Of a stretch of DNA of 64,000 nucleotides, positions 62,112 through 64,000 are shown in pieces. Within the stretch, counting starts at the first letter, position 1. Each line of letters starts with the position of its first letter. A program made the position numbers and the translations under genes. Origin of the DNA: Chitinophagaceae bacterium (lineage in GTDB: Bacteria; Bacteroidota; Bacteroidia; Chitinophagales; Chitinophagaceae); the NCBI GenBank assembly GCA_023229465.1, contig JALNZE010000010.1, positions 59,672 through 123,671 of the forward strand, in the 5' to 3' direction. The notes under the pieces were generated by a model. That model was not told where the DNA came from, searched no databases, and saw only the letters and a list, made by a program, of their open reading frames with translations.

Positions 62112-62144
62112 CAAATGTAAGGAAACAGGAAGGAAAGTTCCAAA
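62112..62144 (-). promoter_or_regulatory. Bacteroidota-type promoter of rimP-nusA-infB
   Basis: Minus strand: TTTG (62144-62141), 21 bp, then TACATTTG (62119-62112). Both elements match the phylum consensus. Leader of about 50 nt. Confidence 0.65.
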
Positions 62145-62190
62145 TTTCTTTGCGTTCATCGGGAAATTAGACTACTGAATGCCGAACAGG

Positions 62191-62256
62191 GAATATCGAA
62201 TGCAGAAGGATTTAACAATTCATGATCCATCAATCGGTGTTCAATATTCGATATTC
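62191..62256. repeat. Dispersed GAATATCGAAT inverted repeat
   Basis: GAATATCGAAT (62191-62201) pairs with ATTCGATATTC (62246-62256), loop 44 nt. GAACAGGGAATAT (62184-62196) and ATATTCGAT also occur at 34714-34790, so this is a second member of that repeat family. Confidence 0.5.
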
Positions 62257-62258
62257 TT

Positions 62259-62266
62259 TACCTTTG
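62259..62266 (+). promoter_or_regulatory. -7 promoter box at the DUF4834 start
   Basis: TACCTTTG in the context TTTACCTTTG, exact TAnnTTTG, 7 bp before the ATG at 62274, implying a leaderless or near-leaderless transcript. Confidence 0.5.
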
Positions 62267-62273
62267 TCCTCTT

Positions 62274-62516
62274 ATGTCGAAGATTATTTTATACGGAATC
62301 CTGCTCTACCTGCTATACAAATTTGTTTTTGAGCTGGTATTACCGATAGGCAAAGCCACCTTGCAGGTTAAAAGCAAGCTTAAGGAGATGCAGGAACAGC
62401 AGGCCGCACAGCAACAGCAGTACCAGCAACAGGCCCAGGCCGCAGAAAAGCAGCAGGCGAAAAGGCCGGCAACGAAAGGGGCGGATTATATTGAGTTTGA
62501 GGAAGTGAAACCATGA
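62274..62516 (+). CDS. DUF4834 small membrane protein
   Basis: An 80-residue protein: one N-terminal membrane helix (IILYGILLYLLYKFVFELVL), then a Gln/Ala-rich charged stretch and the conserved end GADYIEFEEVKP. This matches DUF4834, a short Bacteroidota family of unknown function. Its mRNA may be leaderless (box at 62259). The stop is 4 bp from the convergent HAD gene. Confidence 0.8.
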   Translation: MSKIILYGILLYLLYKFVFELVLPIGKATLQVKSKLKEMQEQQAAQQQQYQQQAQAAEKQQAKRPATKGADYIEFEEVKP

Positions 62517-62520
62517 GGGG

Positions 62521-63135
62521 TTACAGCCCCAAATCCAACACGGTAAGCGGCGCCACCAGGTGAATTGTTCGCATTCCCGCCATCATCGCTCCTTCAATAT
62601 TTTGATAGGTGTCGTCAATAAACAGGGTTTCGGATGCTGACAGTTCCTGCTCTTCCAGTATCTTCTGAAAAGATTCCACATAAGGCTTTCTCAGGCCCAG
62701 TTCATGCGAATAGTAGGCTTTGATGAAGTATTGATTAAAGTTGGCGCAGTTATTCTCCCGTTTTACAATTTCGGTGAATGCATCATAATGGATACGGTTG
62801 GTATTGGAAAAAAGATACACATTGTATTTATGCCGGATAGTATCCAGCCATTGCATTCTTTCTGGTGGGAAATCAAGTATCAGGGCATTCCAGGCTTTTT
62901 TAATTTGATCATTTGATAGTTCGCTCTGGGTAGCTGCTCTGAACTTTTCATAAAATGCTTCCTCACTAATCTTACCGGTTTCGAGTTCTTCGAAAAGGTC
63001 GTTGGCATGGTGCTGGGTAAACATTTGCGCAAATTCACTGATACCTAAGTCCACAAATGCTTGCTGGGTAAGGCTAAAATCGAGGTTCATAAAAATGCCT
63101 CCGAGGTCGAAGATGATGTTTTTGATGGGTTGCAT
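62521..63135 (-). CDS. HAD family hydrolase, YihX-like
   Basis: A 204-residue HAD IA enzyme. Motif I is IIFDLGGIFMNLDF, with Gly at the second Asp position, as in YihX-type alpha-D-glucose-1-phosphate phosphatases. Motif II is LFSNTNRIHYD, and motifs III/IV are LGLRKPYVESFQ and LFIDDTYQNIEGA. It is a soluble phosphatase; glucose-1-phosphate is one possible substrate. It is convergent with the DUF4834 gene. Confidence 0.87.
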   Translation of the reverse strand: MQPIKNIIFDLGGIFMNLDFSLTQQAFVDLGISEFAQMFTQHHANDLFEELETGKISEEAFYEKFRAATQSELSNDQIKKAWNALILDFPPERMQWLDTIRHKYNVYLFSNTNRIHYDAFTEIVKRENNCANFNQYFIKAYYSHELGLRKPYVESFQKILEEQELSASETLFIDDTYQNIEGAMMAGMRTIHLVAPLTVLDLGL

Positions 63136-63276
63136 GGAGCAAAAATAGGTAAGCGCATTTGAAAACTAACCTAGCGGCTCGTACCCGGCTAATAATTGCT
63201 TTTTAAATACTAAGGAGTTTGGATAGTCGTTGAAAAAATTCTTATTTCCTTTACCTTGCGGCCTTAAATTTAAAAT

Positions 63277-63861
63277 ATGAACCTGGAAGTGGTGCTACTC
63301 AACAGAAGTGAAAACAAATGTGAACTATGCGGATCGGCAGATGCTATACAACGCTATGAAGTACCGCCCCAGGATGGCGCCAATGAGCAGAATTGCATCA
63401 TGGTATGCGGCCAATGTTTTGCCCAGATAGAAAAGAAAGCAGCGCTAATACAGGAGCACTGGAAATGTTTAACTGAATCTATGTGGAGCGAGGTACCGGG
63501 TGTGCAGGTAATGGCCTGGCGCATGTTAAACAGGCTGCGTACAGAGAGCTGGGCAGCGGATCTGCTGGATATGTTGTACCTGGATGATGAGAGGCTGGCC
63601 TGGGCCAAAGCTACCGGCGATCATGAGAATGACGGCAGTGTGGACCTTCATAAAGATGCCAATGGAAATGTGCTGCAGCAGGGCGATACCGTTGTGCTAA
63701 CCAAATCGCTTGATGTAAAAGGTTCCGCGCTCAATGCCAAAATGGGTACCGTGGTAAAGAATATCCGACTCGTTGAAAACAATACAGAACAGATAGAAGG
63801 GAAGATAGAAGGGCAGGTGATAGTGATACTTACCAAATATGTACGGAAGCAGGGGAAGTAA
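63277..63861 (+). CDS. PhnA/YjdM family zinc-ribbon protein
   Basis: A 194-residue protein. The N-terminus has two CxxC pairs (CELCGS and VCGQCFAQ) of a zinc ribbon, and the C-terminus is the PhnA domain DANGNVLQQGDTVVLTKSLDVKGSALNAKMGT split as DANGNVLQQGDTVVLTKSLD and following GSALNAKMGTVVK. YjdM/PhnA is of unknown function, though historically named for phosphonate loci. An imperfect promoter TTG (63230)-N19-TACCTTGC (63252-63259) precedes it. Confidence 0.88.
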   Translation: MNLEVVLLNRSENKCELCGSADAIQRYEVPPQDGANEQNCIMVCGQCFAQIEKKAALIQEHWKCLTESMWSEVPGVQVMAWRMLNRLRTESWAADLLDMLYLDDERLAWAKATGDHENDGSVDLHKDANGNVLQQGDTVVLTKSLDVKGSALNAKMGTVVKNIRLVENNTEQIEGKIEGQVIVILTKYVRKQGK

Positions 63862-63873
63862 GGGGGGTAATCC

Positions 63874-64000
63874 CAGGGCAAACGCATCTAAATTTTAGGG
63901 AAGGGATGCGATAATTGAAGAAAATACGTTTATAGGGATAAAAGCATATGAACGGGATACTTCCTTTCTTCGATGATTTAAAGGATCCGAGAGTAGAGCG
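63874..64000 (+). mobile_element. Left end of an ISAs1-family-like insertion sequence
   Basis: After the PhnA gene, CAGGGCAAACGCATCTAAAT begins at 63874, similar to the ends of ISAs1-type elements as I remember them. An open frame starts at 63948 and runs off the window; its start FFDDLKDPRVER fits the N-terminus of these transposases. The right end is outside the window. Confidence 0.5.
63948..64000 (+). CDS. ISAs1-type transposase, 5' fragment
   Basis: The first 17 codons are visible (NGILPFFDDLKDPRVER). The P-D-P-R start is typical of the H-repeat/ISAs1 transposase N-terminus. The rest is outside the window, so completeness cannot be judged. Confidence 0.5.
   Translation, partial: MNGILPFFDDLKDPRVE

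Overview
The window looks like a chromosomal segment of a Bacteroidota bacterium, most likely of the Chitinophagaceae. The reasons are Bacteroidota-type promoters (a TAnnTTTG -7 box, often with an upstream TTG 17-21 bp away), many exported lipoproteins without obvious Shine-Dalgarno sites, Bacteroidota families such as DUF5690, DUF4834, a CarboxypepD_reg-like protein and a long PurF paralogue, and dense packing of genes on both strands. No rRNA, tRNA, CRISPR array or replication origin was seen.

Layout. 1-9.2 kb: the end of an esterase, an exported CarboxypepD_reg-like protein, two SDR oxidoreductases, an RND efflux pair (lipoprotein adaptor and AcrB-like permease), and an acyl-CoA ligase. 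9.4-16.1 kb: an accessory region with a HAD phosphatase, a Fic protein carrying an AbiEi-type N-terminus and a phased array of palindromes upstream, transposase debris, an SDR/Crp-Fnr pair with a TTGAC-N4-GTCAA box between them, a divergent metallo-hydrolase/HxlR pair, and a DoxX gene cut off next to a 172-bp MITE-like element. A second, decayed copy of that element lies at about 12.16-12.35 kb in inverted orientation, so the two copies bracket the cassette. 16.2-22.9 kb: an orphan transketolase C-terminal subunit, only the first half of CarB, Bcp, an OmpA-type lipoprotein, and an acyltransferase/acyl-CoA synthetase pair. 23-27.1 kb: a five-gene operon of an unknown protein, PxpB, PxpC, PxpA (ATP-dependent 5-oxoprolinase) and an NRAMP-like transporter that lacks both metal-binding motifs. 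27.1-36.7 kb: SelU, SixA-like phosphatase, glycosyltransferase, small lipoprotein, aminotransferase, large Asp-box propeller protein, DUF5690 transporter, exported MsrB. 36.8-47.7 kb: Adk, PaaZ and a crotonase, SulP with beta-carbonic anhydrase, a 2OG oxygenase, a DUF3089 hydrolase, RecQ. 48-55.7 kb: KpsF, ManC, KASIII-like enzyme, PurF paralogue, FMN reductase, YceI, pirin, MarR. 55.7-64 kb: SurA-like PPIase, the rimP-nusA-infB operon, DUF4834, HAD, PhnA, and the left end of an ISAs1-type insertion sequence running off the right edge.

Most genes are ordinary metabolism and housekeeping. The points most worth a second look are the AbiEi-Fic fusion with its helically phased operator array, the MITE-like pair around the 12-16 kb cassette with the decapitated DoxX gene, the half-length CarB beside an orphan half transketolase, the NRAMP-like transporter in the 5-oxoprolinase operon, a matched pair of MarR operators, and terminator-like hairpins placed immediately before the start codons of rimP and the PurF paralogue.
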